A stretch of DNA of 64,000 nt, taken from positions 1,426-65,425 of the forward strand of contig JH152704.1 in NCBI GenBank assembly GCA_000226015.1, in the 5' to 3' direction. The stretch comes from Mnemiopsis leidyi (lineage: Eukaryota; Ctenophora; Tentaculata; Lobata; Bolinopsidae). This document shows positions 23,601 to 36,500 of the stretch, one piece after another. Under the pieces are notes generated by a model. The model was not told where the DNA came from. It worked only from the letters and a program-made list of their open reading frames with translations, and searched no databases. Each line of letters opens with the position of its first letter. Positions within the stretch are counted from its first letter, which is position 1. Position numbers and translations under genes: made by a program.

Positions 23601-24526
23601 TATTCAGGAGACTCGGCCGTTCAGCTCGTCAGTATTTACAGTACTTTTGACTTGTCTTGAAGGTGTATTGAAACATCAAGCCATTGTTGCCAATTTGCTT
23701 TTTCAATCTTAAAGTCTTGATTTTAAGAATAAATACTTAATTTTGAAGGTTTGATTTTGAAGACTTAACAAATTGCTTTTCAGCTGAGCCAGTTATTATA
23801 TCGGAAGATTGTGTGGACTACGACCCTGATCGGTGTGAAGAGAATGTTAGTACAGACAGAGAATACTGTATAAAATACCCTGCTGAAGCGTTCTATAACT
23901 GCAGGAGGAGTTGCAGACTTTGTGGCGGATCTGGATCTAACGAGATCGAGATATTGTCAAAGTGTAAGTATGATTTGAAGAACATCCCGGAAAATAGACA
24001 AAATTGGTATACCCACACACGTAAATCTCTGAGTCTAAGTTCCTCCAAAGGGCACAAACAATGGAAAACGTTATTTGAGGTGAGGTGTCACAAATTTGCT
24101 TTCAATTCATCACAGCGATTGAACTGTGAGACGCGAGGTACCACCAAGATTTTTAAATAACACTTCCATATGTCAAAACTATTTGTGACACATTCCAACA
24201 CCTTTTTGGGGAGGTTAATTTCAGTCCATTAAACCAAATAAGACTATTTTACTATCGAGAACTAAAGCATGGCCAATAAATCTTTGAAAACTTGTGGCAC
24301 CTCCCAAAAAACATCCTTGTTTATAATTATAATTTACCCCTATTTCTCTCTTTCAGGGTGCCCTACGTTCCAGATCGAGGAGGGTTACACGGAACCCTAC
24401 TATCCAGTCCTCTCCGGGAACACAATAAATGTGTATTGTAGTGGACATTCAACCCCAAAACGGACTGTCTGCCAACCAGACGGGACTTATCATCCGCCAG
24501 TTCTTTGTTCGAGTCAAGAACACTAG
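14617..24526 (+). CDS. Secreted multi-domain protein: repeated ShKT-ShKT-sushi-thyroglobulin-1 blocks
   Basis: About 24 exons. ATG 14617 gives a signal peptide (MRGLVLFAAVLQVALVWG). Block 1: ShKT (14617-14830), ShKT (14936-15115), sushi (15350-15523), Tg1 (15671-15820 and 16073-16189, last Cys at 16414), Tyr/Gly repeats (16414-16617, 16766-17631), then an acidic/basic exon ending RRRNKREA (17734-17911). Block 2 follows small linkers (18092-18112, 18908-19003): ShKT (about 19579-19720), an EEERKRAEEKRK helix (19933-20124), ShKT (20289-20429, 20600-20704), sushi (20876-21061), Tg1 (21227-21342, 21624-21739), then KRTKREG (to about 22119). Block 3: ShKT twice (about 22225-22770), sushi and Tg1 with canonical CWCV (23012-23245, 23490-23630). 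It ends ShKT (23784-23962) and sushi (24358-24526). Probably an extracellular matrix, cuticle-like or secreted precursor protein; no named homologue recognised. Confidence 0.8.
16784..17585 (+). repeat. Coding tandem repeats, Tyr/Gly/Ser/Asp rich
   Basis: Within one exon of the ShKT/sushi/Tg1 gene. The first part (about 16784-17330) repeats YASGNDGYASGGDDY-like units in varying order. The second part (about 17370-17585) is nine near-identical 24-base units encoding DDYYATGG. The preceding exon adds SSYDYNYDNSG-type units. Reading frame is kept throughout, so the array is translated. Confidence 0.85.
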
Positions 24527-24630
24527 TAGTAGTCACAACCCTGTTCCATTGTCAAGAACACTAACTATGTACCTCTGTCAAGAACACTTGCTCTGAATGA
24601 CCATTTTTCAAGAACACTTGCTCTGAATGA
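24514..24630 (+). repeat. Short tandem repeat across the stop codon and 3' UTR
   Basis: TCAAGAACACT occurs five times between about 24514 and 24612, the last copies with TGCTCTGAATGA attached. The first copy encodes the final residues SSQEH before the stop TAG; the others lie in the presumed 3' UTR. Confidence 0.6.
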
Positions 24631-26640
24631 CTGGCATATATAAAATGCAGTCAGTAATCTTGAAGTGTGATAGAAACTGTCACTGGGGGTATTTCTGTTA
24701 AAAACATTGCAGGGTTTTGATATGTGTCAATGAATACAGGTCAGTGATCCTGGACATTTAAGCCTCAGTAGATAAAAGCCTGGGGACACGAGGCTACTTT
24801 ACTTACTAAACCACTAGGTTAGACTGTTACTGTTAGCACGAGCAACTGTTTGCGGTTTTTTCACGTGCCTGTTCATTAATAATAGTAAACTTCGTCAGTC
24901 TTATAATTGGAACAAATCATTAAACTGACGGTCACGTGGGAGAATGTGCGGGTACGTGTTGATGTTCGGGGAACGTTTCCCGTAGCAACACACGCGGGGA
25001 AGCTGGAAACGCAGACTTCACTTAATGTGGAAGGCTAAATAGGAAGGTGCGAAATAAAGGGTATATAGTTAGTAGAGTCATTTTAAACACTGTTGAGTGC
25101 ATGTAAAGCATACATGTACCTCCTTAATGATATTTGGACAGTGTATGATGGCAGTTAACACCGACGATTCACACATTATTTTGGGAACATGTGTTGTGAG
25201 ATACATTGAGATAACACGTATTCGCAATCGGCTGGCAGGATTCTACATGACACAGAAAAAGCGTGTTGGACGCATGTGAAAATTGCTGGGGTGTGGCGAA
25301 GTAGGGATAAAGCGGGTAGGTCTTGTTTCAACTGGTTGGAATATCGGAATAGGGAATACAAGTAGGGCCGACAATTTGCAGATTCTATAGCACATAGCTT
25401 AGCACCCTATCATAAACCCGTCCTGGGGTAGTGGGTTGTTCCTCTTATATGTGATGTACTCAAGTATTAGACTGTACTTTATATGTTTTTATCGTTAATT
25501 GTACTTTATTTATTTGTAATTCCAGGGCTTGCCAGTTATATATTTTGTTCTAGTTTTTACTTTTTCAATTGAAACAAGTGCATTTCTTTTTGTTCACGAG
25601 ATTAGTTTTCTTAATCCGATTTTTCCTTAGATGAGGCATGAAGCCAATTAAAGCCCTTAAATGCTAAAAGAAAGGCAGATTACTGAGTAACTATATTGGC
25701 CAATCGGTTTGATTAAAAGGGGGTTCAGCAAAATGAATCATATGCGTGCAGATAAGTATAAGACTCTGTGCAATATTATCAAATCAAACCTAAGAATCCA
25801 TCATATTACCTAGCTTCTCTATTCTCCTGCTTTAGTACAACACACTTACTCAAATATTGTGATCACGATTCTGATAATAGCGCTTTAGGAGTCTCGTTTG
25901 CTACCACACAATACGACCAATTCGAGCCATGATTAATTGGACCAATATTCGGACACGCACCTTACACGTGACAAGCTGATATGAGATACAGTCAAATATT
26001 TAGATAGAGCTGAAGTGTCTACGTACTGATCAGTCTGCAGTATAACTTGATGATACTTGCTTCTCGAGGTCTGTTTTCAGCTTGCTAAATTGCTAAATTG
26101 TATGTCCCTAAATACTGGCCCGCCTAGATCATGTTTTTTAATGACTGTTCCATTCAGAATCAAAGGGTCTCTACGAAATTACCACACAAATTATCTAACT
26201 AAACCTTTGCGGCATTTTAGTTGATTTCCGCCAAAGAAAGGTAAATTCTCGATGATTCTTTTAACGTTTGCCAGCAATGTTTAAACGTCTATTTTTTGAG
26301 GAAATTGTACTATTCGAGCCGCTACAGAAACCCCAAACCGACCTGCCAACAGCAGAATCCCAGTAGCGCATTTTAATGTCCAATCCGAATGAAGGATAGG
26401 TATTTGTCGGTTGTATCGACGTTACTTATACCTTAATACCTTAATACGTACAGCTTCCGTGTGAGCCTCGAAACCTAAGCATGGTGTTGTGTGGTCTAAA
26501 GTTGGATGTCTTGAAATTACTTACAATATAGGTTTATAGGAGTTAGGAAGGATTTAGTGAATTTTTTTCTAAAGTTTGCATAAGATTCAGAAAATCATCT
26601 GAGTCTGTATTGTAGAGTGATGGTTCTAAGAGGAAATTTG
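24527..26640. other. Intergenic region, no gene recognised
   Basis: Starts with the presumed 3' UTR of the preceding gene (AATAAA at 25053-25058). Two further CACGTG sites lie near 24863 and 24932. The rest is AT-rich with no exon I can support. Confidence 0.45.
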
Positions 26641-26641
26641 A

Positions 26642-26865
26642 CAAACTGGTAAGCTGGTCAAAATTGAGACAATGAAGTATGCGGCCAATGATATAAATAG
26701 CAATCCTAGTGTACTTCTGCCGACTGCTTTACATTTCACAGCAATCCATGATTCCAGATTCTTAGTAGCAGTTCTAGAAAGTGGAAATGAACTGTTGAGC
26801 TATTCCAGTATCCCGTCAACAAAGCTTGGTCTGAGGAGAGCTGTAACATGTGTCATCGGCAGTCA
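26642..26865 (+). pseudogene. Orphan exon resembling a receptor ligand-binding (ANF receptor) domain
   Basis: An open stretch reads MKYAANDINSNPSVLLPTAL and, after a gap, CVIGSQ directly before a GTGACT donor-like site (about 26865). The pattern AxxDINxNPSxLP followed about 40 residues later by VIGSQ is typical of the first lobe of periplasmic-binding-type receptor domains (ionotropic and metabotropic glutamate, GABA-B and natriuretic peptide receptors). No companion exons were found in the 700 bases before the next gene or in the 2 kb upstream. It is either a gene remnant or an exon of a gene with distant parts. Family match is by eye. Confidence 0.4.
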
Positions 26866-27587
26866 GGTGACTACTTTTTCCCGAACTAATGGTAAATCTA
26901 ACTAGCTCCCGTCGTTTTTCTCAAAGACGAACTAACAGGATAATAGCCATCTGAACCTGGTCCAATTGCAGAGAAGATCACAGAGACTAGTACACCTCAG
27001 CGGGGTAAAAGCTTCCGAGTCAGCAAGCACATTAGGAGTGTGACTTGACTAATACTCATTGTGCGACATCATTCCATTCCGGGGTTAATGAAACACTCAT
27101 TATCCGTTAATCCCGTCTCGAGCAAGAAGAGAGAGAGTGTCCTGAGTTTGAGTAACATTACAACTTTAATCGTTATAAGACGATCTTTGTTTGCAGCTTG
27201 AGTAGCAGTCAACCTCCCTTCTTTCACGCTGTTACGATTTTTACCGATTTTCGTCTGACATCTGGTCGGCATCTGTCGCATGCACGGTCCTGTGCGGCCA
27301 GGATTAAAGATTTGATTGTCAAGTTCTTTACTTATTTAAACTGCAAGTGTGCTTCACAAAGTGCAATCTATCTTACTACTTCAACCTTCGCTCCAAATTT
27401 ATCGATAATTAGTTAAATTTTGGTCCAAATTCTCACTCTCGCGAACTATATAACTTTGTTGAAAAATCAGCAAGTTAAAATTGACGGCTTCGGCCACTTA
27501 GAAAAATAAATCCGTACGATATTTAGGTAATTGACAGGACAAAGCTAAACATTTTTGTCGTGTCGTGTTTTCGTTTCGAGTTGTTCC
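26866..27587. other. Intergenic, no gene recognised
   Basis: AT-rich; the downstream half should contain the promoter and 5' UTR of the K+ channel gene. No motif stands out. Confidence 0.4.
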
Positions 27588-30500
27588 ATGTTGGAAGAGT
27601 TTCCACAGTTTCTGACCGTCGACTGGTTAAAGATAGGAGGCAAGGTGAAAGGTGGTGACACGGCTCGGCGCACAGCTGTCATGGAAGATGCAGGGGGTAT
27701 AGTGCTTATGGACGACCTGAGTTCGGTGGAGCAGGAGGCACCCATTTCCAACCATTTCAACTTCGTACACATCATCGTCTCGGGGGAGCTCTTCAAAACC
27801 TTGAAGGTAATTATTCCTGAGAAGGTAAAAATAAATGGAATTAGAAAACGTCAAACATCCAAGGGTATAGAGGTCTGAATTCCACTCTGTCATCGGCTTT
27901 GCTATGTGCTAAAAATCAGGAAATTATTTTGAGACACAATTACATAACTCACACAGTAACAACAAAAAAGTTCCATAGCTCAGTCCAATTTCCTGATACA
28001 GCACCCAGGCAACAAGCACAATTTCAGGAGACGCTGGAAAAGTACCCTGACACTCTGCTCGGATCAAATCAAAAGGAATTGTTCTGGGATCCCGGCAGAC
28101 AGGCCTACGTTTTTACCAACAGATGTCGACTAAGCTTTGAATCTATTCTTTATTTTTACCAGAGCGGCGGGCTTCTTAGTCAACCTAAAAATGTTTACTG
28201 TAGCACTTTTATTGAAGAAGTGAACTTTTTCCAGGTAATTTGCATGTCTACTTCTAGTAGTATAATGCAGTTAACTGATGATAATGACTACAAAGCTTAG
28301 CGATAAAGTTGATGCAAAAGCGATAAAGTTGATGCAAAATATGAATTGTGAAATGAAGCTAGTTAAGGAATACGTAAAAGAGTTAGTGCTAATATCATTA
28401 TGACTTGTATACAAGGTGCAAACAGACACATACAGAACACGTTTCTATCGCAGATACCAAACGAGTCAGTACGGATAGTCACTAACACCGGCACGATGAA
28501 GAAAAGAACGACAACGATGAACAAAAACTCCAACATGATGTGGCGATACCAGAACAAGAGCTCGGAACGAAAGAAGATCATTTACCCACCGAGCAACGTT
28601 CGGTACACGAAACTTTACAGCACGATATTCGGGGGTAGAACTTGGACTTACAAGGTAGGAAAGGTAATTTGACCGCTGTTCGTGATGAAGGAATACTCGA
28701 GGATCACACCATTGTGTGGTTTGTCGTGCTGCTGATCCCTCTCTAGACATTTCACTTGAGATGTGTCTAGTTATCTAGACGTCAAATAGAGATTGCGGTG
28801 TCTGTTTTAGTCGTTAGATATAGCTGATATTGTCTGTAGAACTCAAGAGTCAAGATATCAGAAAGCTTTTCTTAAGGAAAATATCAAAATACTGTACAGC
28901 CTAAATGATATGGTGATAGTCACGAATTGTACATAAAATGAGAATAGGGCTCTCAAAATGTAAAGAATGGACAAAAAGTCGAATCACAAATTTATTTCAA
29001 TTCTTTCTCTGGTAGTTAATCAACACTAAACATTTTAGTCGACATTAGGTCTGCATTTCAATGCTGATCAACCTCTAAAAATACATGGTCCCCCTTATCT
29101 GATGACAGCACTCTGTTGGCCATTGAGTTCCAGTCCATGTAAGATGTCGATACAATCCTCTCCTGATCAGGGGCAGTTAGTCGAAACTCTTTGCGAGCAT
29201 GGAGAACCCTCCAATTGTCTGTTATAACGAACTCTCCACCGCGCAACTTCTTGACAAACCAGCTGTCCTGGTTCTCCACTAGTTCTCTGTAGTACAAGAA
29301 CGCTTCCCACCATCTCTCCCTCGTCTCGAGGTCCTCATCTCGTGTAAACTGGGCAGTGTCCATCGACCAGATTATGTCCACCGTCTGCCAGATATCTTTA
29401 CCGCACATCTTCACGACCGGGTGTTGGGACAGTTGGAACACCCCTCTCCCCGGTGGTGTGTATCTGAAGGTCATCGGCACAGTTTTCAGGACCTCAAGTA
29501 AGTCTGGTCTTTGTTCCGACATGGTCTTGATAGCTGCAAAAGTGTCTACCCAGAAACTTTCTCCGCCTTCAACAGTACTCTCCATACAGTGAAAAAACTG
29601 AACATGGGGTGCCTGCAAAGCATTGTTTGTGAGACTGATTTTAAATCTCATGGTAAAAATTTTGACAAGGACACAGTCATGGTCAAAGATTTACAATTAA
29701 TGATAGAAAGAGTATAATGGGGATTTGCTTTTTGGTGTCTTCAAATAATATTTTGTTACCTCGAAATAAGAAGCAAGATCAGTGTGTAAAGGTAACAGAT
29801 CAGTTCCGTACGCTGAATTGCTCGGATTCGGCTTGAACCTGACATAATCCACCTCTTCGTAGCTGGTCCTTCTTATCGGTCCGATCTTCAATCCTTCACT
29901 TAGAATGTCTTTCATGCCCAGATCTTTCGGCACCCCATTCATCAAACCTATTCCAAATCTCATGTAATGAGCCAGGAACTCCCTGGTGTTGCCTCCACTG
30001 CTCACCACCCAGGAGTAGTCCCAGACTTTGGTAACTTCCTCATTAGGAGTACTCCAGAACTCCTGTTCTACGTTTTTCCTCCTCGTAAGATCCAACCACT
30101 TCCTCACCCGAGACTCTATGACACCTGGTCCGTATTCACCTCTGACAGTTCGAGCGATAAGGCCCTCATGCCCATCACTCCACTTTAAACTGACGTATTG
30201 GCTGGTTACCTTGCCGATCTCTTCTACCTTGACAGCTGGAGATGCGTTACCGATAGGTGGTAGTTTGTTCCGTTGGTGAGAGTGTTTCCCGAAACAAACT
30301 TCACATTTACACATGTTTCGAGTTTCCACGTGCAGCAGGGTTTTACCGTCAAGTTGGATTCCCTTCTCAGTGATGGAAGTTACTGGTTTAGAGTTGTGTT
30401 GGGTTCCTTCATTAAACTCTTTCATTTGCAATACTCCGCTCAGCTTTCTTGCTAGTTCGGGTACAAAGGTGGAATGTTGATTTAGTCGCGACAACATCTC

Positions 30501-33500
30501 CTAGATGGGGTCACTCTGGTCAGACTCAGGGCACTTGGCTTAAAATTAAAAACAAGTTAATTTAATAATTTGAGAGTAGTAATAATTTCGAAAACACTAG
30601 TCATATATTATTATTAAGCCTGCAAAAAGGTCAGACACCAAGCTTCAATACCTATATCTATTAAAGACGACAGTAAAACATTAAAAACAGAGCCCTGGCT
30701 CACGTCTGCTGTGGTTTTCAGATATTAACGTCTCTGAGTTCGGGTTCTTATAGGCCACAGAGAAAGGTCAGCAGTTGATTTAATACATAAACAAGCAAAG
30801 GACAAATACGAGACGGAGAATGCTTATTACCAACTCCAAAATCTTAAACTATTAAACTTAAGATGAGATAAGAGTTCTAATTGAGCACATGATTAGGAAT
30901 TTGATTGCGTGAAGCAAGAAAAGTCGGCACATCATAATATAATATAGAGTGATAATATTGAGATATTGTCAGACGTGATGCCATAGCACTTGTCTCACAA
31001 GTCACAACGGAAACAAATTCATAGAAATAAAATGCGCATAGAATAATCTTTTTAAGCTACTTATAAACACAACTATCATGAGACTTATCTCAGCTCAATT
31101 CAAAAATGACTTAAGCACAGTAGGGTTCACGCTAAGGTCAGATATTTATAGATTTAATACTTGGCAGCACGAAACTAACAGTACCAGTTCTTGTCCGTAC
31201 AGGATTCATAGATACGTGCTGGTGCCTAATTTTAATTTTAAAGTGAGATAAGGAAGAACGGGGAACTTTTTATGTGTGACTGATAGAGAAACCGGCTGAG
31301 CTGATAAATCTTGAACTCAGTATCCAGTCGTCATTGCTTATAAATATAAGCTTATATTACTTACGTGCACTAATGGGTTCACCTCCATTTCCAAGTGATA
31401 ATGTGACAGATTTGAATGAACTTGACAACAAAATCACGCAATGTTAGAGAGGAAAAAGGAAGCTTAGTTATTACCCTTAATATGTGTTGGAGCTGTGACA
31501 AGCTGTTTAACCTATTAATCATTAAATGTTTTACTTCACTTGTGAGGGTGACAAACAGTTTTCTCGGCAAGCCTGAGGAAGATTCAGATCTAAAACTAGA
31601 GTGAGGTTTTCAATATGTCCATATTTGCTTATGGTGTGACAAAACTGAATTAACCATGTATGTGGTTTTCACCCCCAGAGTGCCTACCCTACATAATGAA
31701 TTTATACCCTATCAGTATCATAATGATCTAAGAAAATATTTTGTTCGAATATTTCTCCTGTTAAAACATCACTTCTGTTCAAACATTACATCTGTTCAAA
31801 CATCACTTCTGTTCAAACATTACTTATGCTCAAACATTACTTCTGTTCAAACATTAACATCTGTTCAAACATCACTTCTGTTCAAACATTACTTATGCTC
31901 AAACATTACTTCTGTTTAAACATTACATCTGTTCAAACATCACTTCTGTTCAAACATCACATCTGTTTAAACATTACATCTGTTTAAACTTTACTTCTTC
32001 TCCACTAACTACTTACTAAATATTTCATTTTTGCCCATGTAGGAGAATTATCGAGGATCCTCTTGTTTGGCTTGACACTTTTGGAGTGCAGTGTAATTTT
32101 AGCTTGAATGTATGACACATAAAGAATAATTTTAAACACCTAAATACTCTATGACCGTAAATCCCTGCTTCTAGTTCTACCACCAACATATTGACGTCAC
32201 TTTTTTATGGTTACCTGTTTACCTAGTTTTCTAGTAACCTGGTTACCTGTTTTTTTGGTTACCTGATTTTCTGTTTATCTGGTTACCTGGTTTTCTGATT
32301 ACCTGGTTATCTGGTTACCTGGTTACCTCTGTTACCTGGTTACCTCTGTTACTTGGTTACCAGGTTACCTGGTTACCTCTGTTACCCAGTTCCTTGGTGA
32401 CCTGGTCAACTGGTTACCTCTGTTAACTAGCTACCTAGTTACCCGGTCATTTGGTTACCTATGTTACCTTGTTACCTGGCTGTTACCTATGTTGTTACCT
32501 ATGTCGCCTTGTTTACCAATGTTACCAATGTTACCAATGTTACCTATGTTACCTTCTTACCTGGTTATTACCTATGTTGTTACCTGTGTTGTTACCTATG
32601 TTACCTATGTTACTACCTATGTTCCCTTGTTACCTGGTTACATCTTCACCCACCCTCTACTACTCACACGTCACAATTTTACGTCACAACTCCAGACCAT
32701 GAACTGACAGTACTGACACATCAACAGATCAAAACTTTCTAATTCGGTGAGAAAATTGAAATCTCACAGCTTCCTGACAGATGCTTCCCAACGGCAGGTG
32801 GTAATGGCGTGTGATCTGGTAGCCACCATGCTCTTCGTGTTTTGCCACGTGGTGTCAACTATTGAGGTGAAGACGGAGAACGGGATGGCGAACGATTCTG
32901 CCAGTGTGAAACCCCAAAGTGAGAGGAGCGATCATGGAACTGTTGTTCACGGCAATCACATGGATACTCCTAAACTTATACCAGAACCGTGAGTCTGAGT
33001 GTCGAGTTTGAAAGCTGGTACGGTTTTTTGACGTTTTACTTCTCAAAAACCGAGCTGTTATTCAGTTAACCTTACACATCTCTCGGTATTTTTGTGAATA
33101 ATTAATGAATAATAAGGTATTAAGGTATGTAAGCATTTTTTTCTTAAAAAATATAACACTGTTCTTCGCAGAACAGTCAACAGTGTCTATAACAAAAAAG
33201 ATGCTTACATAGAATATACCGTATTCCTGTTCATATGCATAACGAAGATTTCGAAAAATTCCCTCCTTCTAGTTACATCACTCAGCATCAAAAGATGATC
33301 AATATTTAACGAACTATCAATATCCATACTTGAGCCAGAATTTCGCAGGTACGGTAGTGTTATAGAAGGAATGTGTGTACTGTGGATAATGTGTGAGTTT
33401 CCATTAGTAATCAATTTATGTTAAAAAGACTTTTTAGTTTTACTTAGACAAGCTTTAGCATTTTGACATGTGGTTAATTGGATCAGAATGCAAATTTCTG

Positions 33501-36500
33501 TTTCATTGCAGGATATTTAAACCAATAAATTATTGATAAAGCAAAAAGGACGCTCTCAAAGAAGGGCAGACGGTCTTTTTTGACAATATACAAGCACTTA
33601 ACCAGCAATATTTATGTACCAACTCACATATTGCTATACTGGAAATTTGTTATCCGTGTCAAATTTTGTCAAACATATATGTCGGCAAAATCGACGTTCT
33701 AAAACCGATACTTTTCCGTCTTTAAATTGAACCGATTAAACCAAACAAATGTAGCTGTAATGATCATCCCCAAGCGTTTTAATGAGTTGTTAGATAAACG
33801 CATCATTCTTTCAGTTCATTATATTGCCGGACTGGCGGTGGCTGAAGAAAAGTTTAAATACGTTAAGTCCTTCATGTCGATGGTGGACGCGATTATCGTG
33901 GTAGCGGTTCTAATCGACAGTCTTCTACATTGGAACAACATCTCAACAAACAGAGACAATGTTAATTTCTCTAAGTTCTCCGTTGACTTCTTGTTTTCGT
34001 TAGATTAACACATTGCACTTCAGAAGACTCCAACTATTAACGGCGAAAAGCTGTCAGTTTGTTTGTGTCAATGCCGTTTCATTTAATACCACCGTAATCA
34101 TTAAAACGTTTAATGGTTTCAAGGCAATCTGATACTTGAACAGACGGTAGTTTTCTATTCTTAGAAATTAGACTACCTCTAACGTAATGATCTTAAAATT
34201 ATTGCTAGTAATTACTTCTTACTATCGACGGGAATGGCCGGCAATCATTCCTTATCATCAACAATCATTTCACTCACTAATCATCACTAGATCTCACCAG
34301 ACACAGTATTCGATCACGCAGTGTACATATTGCATAAATTGTAGCCCGTTTCAACAATGATATCAAATAATGACACTCTAGTTTCAGCTTCCTCTTAGAG
34401 CTATCGGGGTATTGCGACTGTTCAACCTTGCCAGACACTCCACCCTACTCTACTGCCTGGGTCTGGCACTTCGCCAGAGTTTCTCAGATCTTTTACACGT
34501 GGTGGGGGTCATCATCTTCATAATGTTCTTAGCTGCAGGTTTGTAGGTCGAGAAAAAATATGCTGCACAGCGTTTACAGAAATAAAGCAAACTATTGAAG
34601 TATTGAACATGCATGTCCACAATTTAAAGCGCCAACGTATATGCAAACGCACGGTATATGCAAAAATTCAAAATTCAGGGTTTGTGTACTTTGCGGAGCA
34701 GCCCCCGTGTGGAAAATACGACCCTGCCACAAACTCATGCCTCTACAACGATTCCTGGGTAGGAACTGAGGAGTGCAGGTTTCACCGGGAATGCACCAGC
34801 AACCAGACTAAATATGTCAGCATCTTCGCTTCAAGCTACTGGGCAGCGGTGAGTATTGATCCGAGTCGAAATAGCGAAAGTCATGGGGGTCTGAGTTGGA
34901 GTATTTGAGTAACAACTATGTTTCTCGTAGTTCATAGCTTCGACAGAGTGTATAACCTAAGTTTTTTTGTGTATTCTGCAGGTAACAATCACAACAGTTG
35001 GCTACGGAGACATGATTCCTACAACCACATTCGGGAAGATTGTAGGCTCCATACTGGCTCTGATAGGTCTCCCACTTATCGCTATTCCCATGCCACTCAT
35101 CATGACGAAGTTTGAGAAACTCTACACCACCGTGAAGGTTAGACCTTCTTAATGATAAGCATTTTATTTGATACAGAACGTATGAGAAACGGTTTTTTAA
35201 GGAATGAAAAGCTACCAAACAATCTTTTTTAAGCTCCTGATTGGGCAACATCTGTGACGCCTTCTCAAAAATACCTTCCTCTATTAAACTCATAATGTTC
35301 AACAGGAGCAGCAAAGTGAGGAACACAAAAACCAGAGTAAGGGAGCAGAACATAAAAACAACAACTGTAACAGCAAAACTCATAATAACAATTGGAACAA
35401 TAAGGTGAGTGAGGCGATCAGGCAAATTTCCTTCGAGGGAGAGTTTCTACTAATACTAACATCACAGTAACTTCAAATATAAGCATATAAGCATATATTC
35501 ACCCATTATTATATTTATATTTTCCATTTAAGGCTGGATAAAGGCCCAGACAAAAAAAAAAAAAAAAAAAATATNNNNNNNNNNNNNNCGCGACATAGCC
35601 GCGATTTTCTACGATTTTTGCCGCGACATAGCCGCGTATTTTCACGATTTTTGCCGCGACATTGCCGCGATTTTCATGATTTTGACCGCGACAAGGCCGC
35701 GATTTTTGGCATTTTGGCTTGTCGCGGCACCGCGATTTTTGGCCTTAAAAACCGCGACAAATTTTTGCCCCTGCTTTTGAAATATAAGCATTCAGCGTCA
35801 GTGCCTCAAGCTATTTTGTTGAAATCTTCTCTTAAGGTAAATATTCGTAGAATACTTACCGGGCGCTGCAAAGCAACAAAGACTGAGGTCCACAGGCAAT
35901 AGAATACCTTCAATCAAAACCTAATCCCATTTCAAATCAACCTCAAGTTCACAAGCCAAACTCACTTGAGAATAACATTGCTGTTCATAGGTAAGCAAGC
36001 ATGAAGATGGTGAAGATAATCGTGAAACCAGCAAGACATCCAGCTACGACAGCTTAGCTGACGAAACTACAGTCATAAATGTGCGGGTATATTTATCTTG
36101 TTGCGCAATTGTTCCGTTGTAAAGTGTAATTGACAATTTTGAATAACAATGAAAATGTAATTAACATGTTCGTTGTTGTAATTAACAATTACAGTCGTAA
36201 ATACACGGATATATGTATCTTGTTGCGCAATTGTTCCGTTGTAAAATGCAATTAACAATTGTAAAGAACAATTGAATTGTAATTAACATTTTAGTTGTAA
36301 ATTGTGATTATAATGATTATTGGATGATATGATTATATCGAGATATAATCACCAGAAGATATAATAATCACAGTTATTTCAGATGGGGCAAGAACGGTCC
36401 CAAGACGCCATACTTCAAGACTACGCCCGCATAAAAGAGAACGGTGGAGAAATGAAAGACAGTGGCAACATTCATGTAGCCAGCAGAACCTGGGCTCAGT

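Noticed and set aside
32451-32742. Several overlapping Tyr/Leu/Cys-rich frames
   Set aside because: Translation of the GGTTACCT-type array in an intron.
34916-35425. Minus-strand frame of 169 codons with a hydrophobic start
   Set aside because: Overlaps the channel filter/S6 exon and its tail exon in antisense; no homology.
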